A stretch of DNA of 64,000 nt from an uncultured Actinomycetes bacterium (GTDB taxonomy: Bacteria > Actinomycetota > Thermoleophilia > Solirubrobacterales > Solirubrobacteraceae): assembly GCA_937888775.1 (NCBI GenBank), contig CALAQT010000036.1, forward strand, positions 1 to 64,000, given 5' to 3'. Positions 63,484 through 64,000 of this stretch are shown piece by piece. Position 1 is the stretch's first letter. Every line of letters begins with the position of its first letter. The notes under the pieces were generated by a model. It was given only the letters and a program-made list of their open reading frames with translations, searched no databases and had not been told where the DNA came from. The position numbers and the translations under genes were made by a program.

Positions 63484-63696
63484 ATGAAACGTCCAGTCAT
63501 CACGAAGGGTCGGAAGCACGGTCGTGTGGCTGTGCGGCTGCGGATGTTGACCTACGCTGACCACGCCAGGATCCACAACTGGCCCGACCCGGCGATGGTG
63601 CCGACCGTGGCGCTGCGGCGCTGCGAACAGGCAGAGACGATCAGCGAAGTGCGAGCGATCGTTGGCCAGTTCCTTCGACCCCGAGCGGTGACATGA
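63484..63696 (+). CDS. 70-residue basic protein of unknown function
   Basis: Starts immediately after the previous stop. Basic N-terminus (MKRPVITKGRKHGRVAVRLR) followed by mixed helices. A GAGCGATCG copy (63653-63661) lies in it. It overlaps the next ATG. Confidence 0.6.
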   Translation: MKRPVITKGRKHGRVAVRLRMLTYADHARIHNWPDPAMVPTVALRRCEQAETISEVRAIVGQFLRPRAVT

Positions 63697-64000
63697 GAGA
63701 ACTACATTCCGATGAGGAGTACAGAGACGTGACCTTAGATAGGGCTCGTAAGGCATACTCGTTGGCCGTCAAGCTGCCGGTGGTCGAGCCCGCGGGCCAC
63801 GAGAAGAAGGCTGAGCTGATCGAGATCCTGACCATCCTAGGCAAGCGCGCCAAGCAGCTCATCGAGGACATCGTCGAGCGCGAGGAGGAGATTGAGAAGC
63901 TGGAGCTGGAGCTGGAGGAGGCGACGCCCGTGGCTGGTGAATTGAGTGCGTTCATCCAGATGGTCTACGACATGGACCGCAGACTCATCACCCCCCGAGA
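63693..64000 (+). CDS. Coiled-coil protein, partial at window end
   Basis: ATGA-coupled. The visible 102 residues contain a helical N-terminus and a long coiled coil (ELIEILTILGKRAKQLIEDI and EREEEIEKLELELEEATP). The frame is still open at the window end. Function unknown. Confidence 0.6.
   Translation, partial: MRELHSDEEYRDVTLDRARKAYSLAVKLPVVEPAGHEKKAELIEILTILGKRAKQLIEDIVEREEEIEKLELELEEATPVAGELSAFIQMVYDMDRRLITPR

Noticed and set aside
1..64000. Prophage or insertion sequence signs (integrase, transposase, attachment sites)
   Set aside because: No integrase or transposase motif and no long flanking repeat were found; the window is uniform phage DNA apart from the two HNH-type homing genes.

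Overview
The window looks like a stretch of one large, tailed, long-tailed (siphovirus-type) bacteriophage genome. It is GC-rich and densely coding. Nearly all genes are on the + strand, joined by ATGA, GTGA or TGATG start/stop overlaps, with many GTG and TTG starts and GGAGG-type ribosome-binding sites. Gene style and the high-GC codon use suggest an actinobacterial or similar high-GC host; that is inference, since no host gene or tRNA is present. No integrase, immunity repressor of a known family, DNA polymerase or endolysin is recognisable, so the rest of the genome must lie outside the window.

Layout. (1) 1-3150: a left block with one leftward gene (80-394), a long gene with a possible helix-turn-helix (648-2048), three small genes and a 370-nt gap holding a hairpin and a terminator. 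(2) 3100-17400: a run of about 45 small overlapping genes, opened by a ribbon-helix-helix regulator with three operator-like boxes in front of it. It includes a SAM methyltransferase (5194), several membrane microproteins, a YkgJ-type Cys-cluster protein (10891), a MazG-like pyrophosphohydrolase (11837), a structured 5' leader (14676-14811), a holin-like protein (15883) and an HNH nuclease (16995). (3) 17402-30000: packaging and head genes: terminase, portal with a C-terminal double zinc ribbon, prohead protease with a nested scaffold, decoration protein and major capsid. A leftward SSB gene interrupts them. (4) 29470-53180: a repeat-rich adhesin, connector and completion proteins, major tail protein, tail chaperones with a -1 frameshift site, tape measure (1729 aa), distal tail, hub and two large fibre/adsorption proteins. 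A leftward HNH-like gene interrupts this block. (5) 53237-64000: recombination and replication: ERF-type annealing protein, RusA-like resolvase, Cas4/RecB-type Fe-S nuclease, AP2/HNH homing endonuclease, an iteron-bearing gap that is an origin candidate, a GroES-like protein, a replication-initiator-like protein, DnaB helicase and a second methyltransferase.

How it fits together: the right block prepares and replicates DNA, the centre builds head and tail, and the left small-gene block is typical of early host-takeover genes, most without known function. Points worth a second look are a dispersed near-palindrome CGTAGATTACG, an over-represented GAGCGATCG word, an SSB gene with no canonical start codon, a nested scaffold, a GGGAAAC slippery site, two places where the coding frame switches, and a head-associated adhesin built of about 20-residue repeats.
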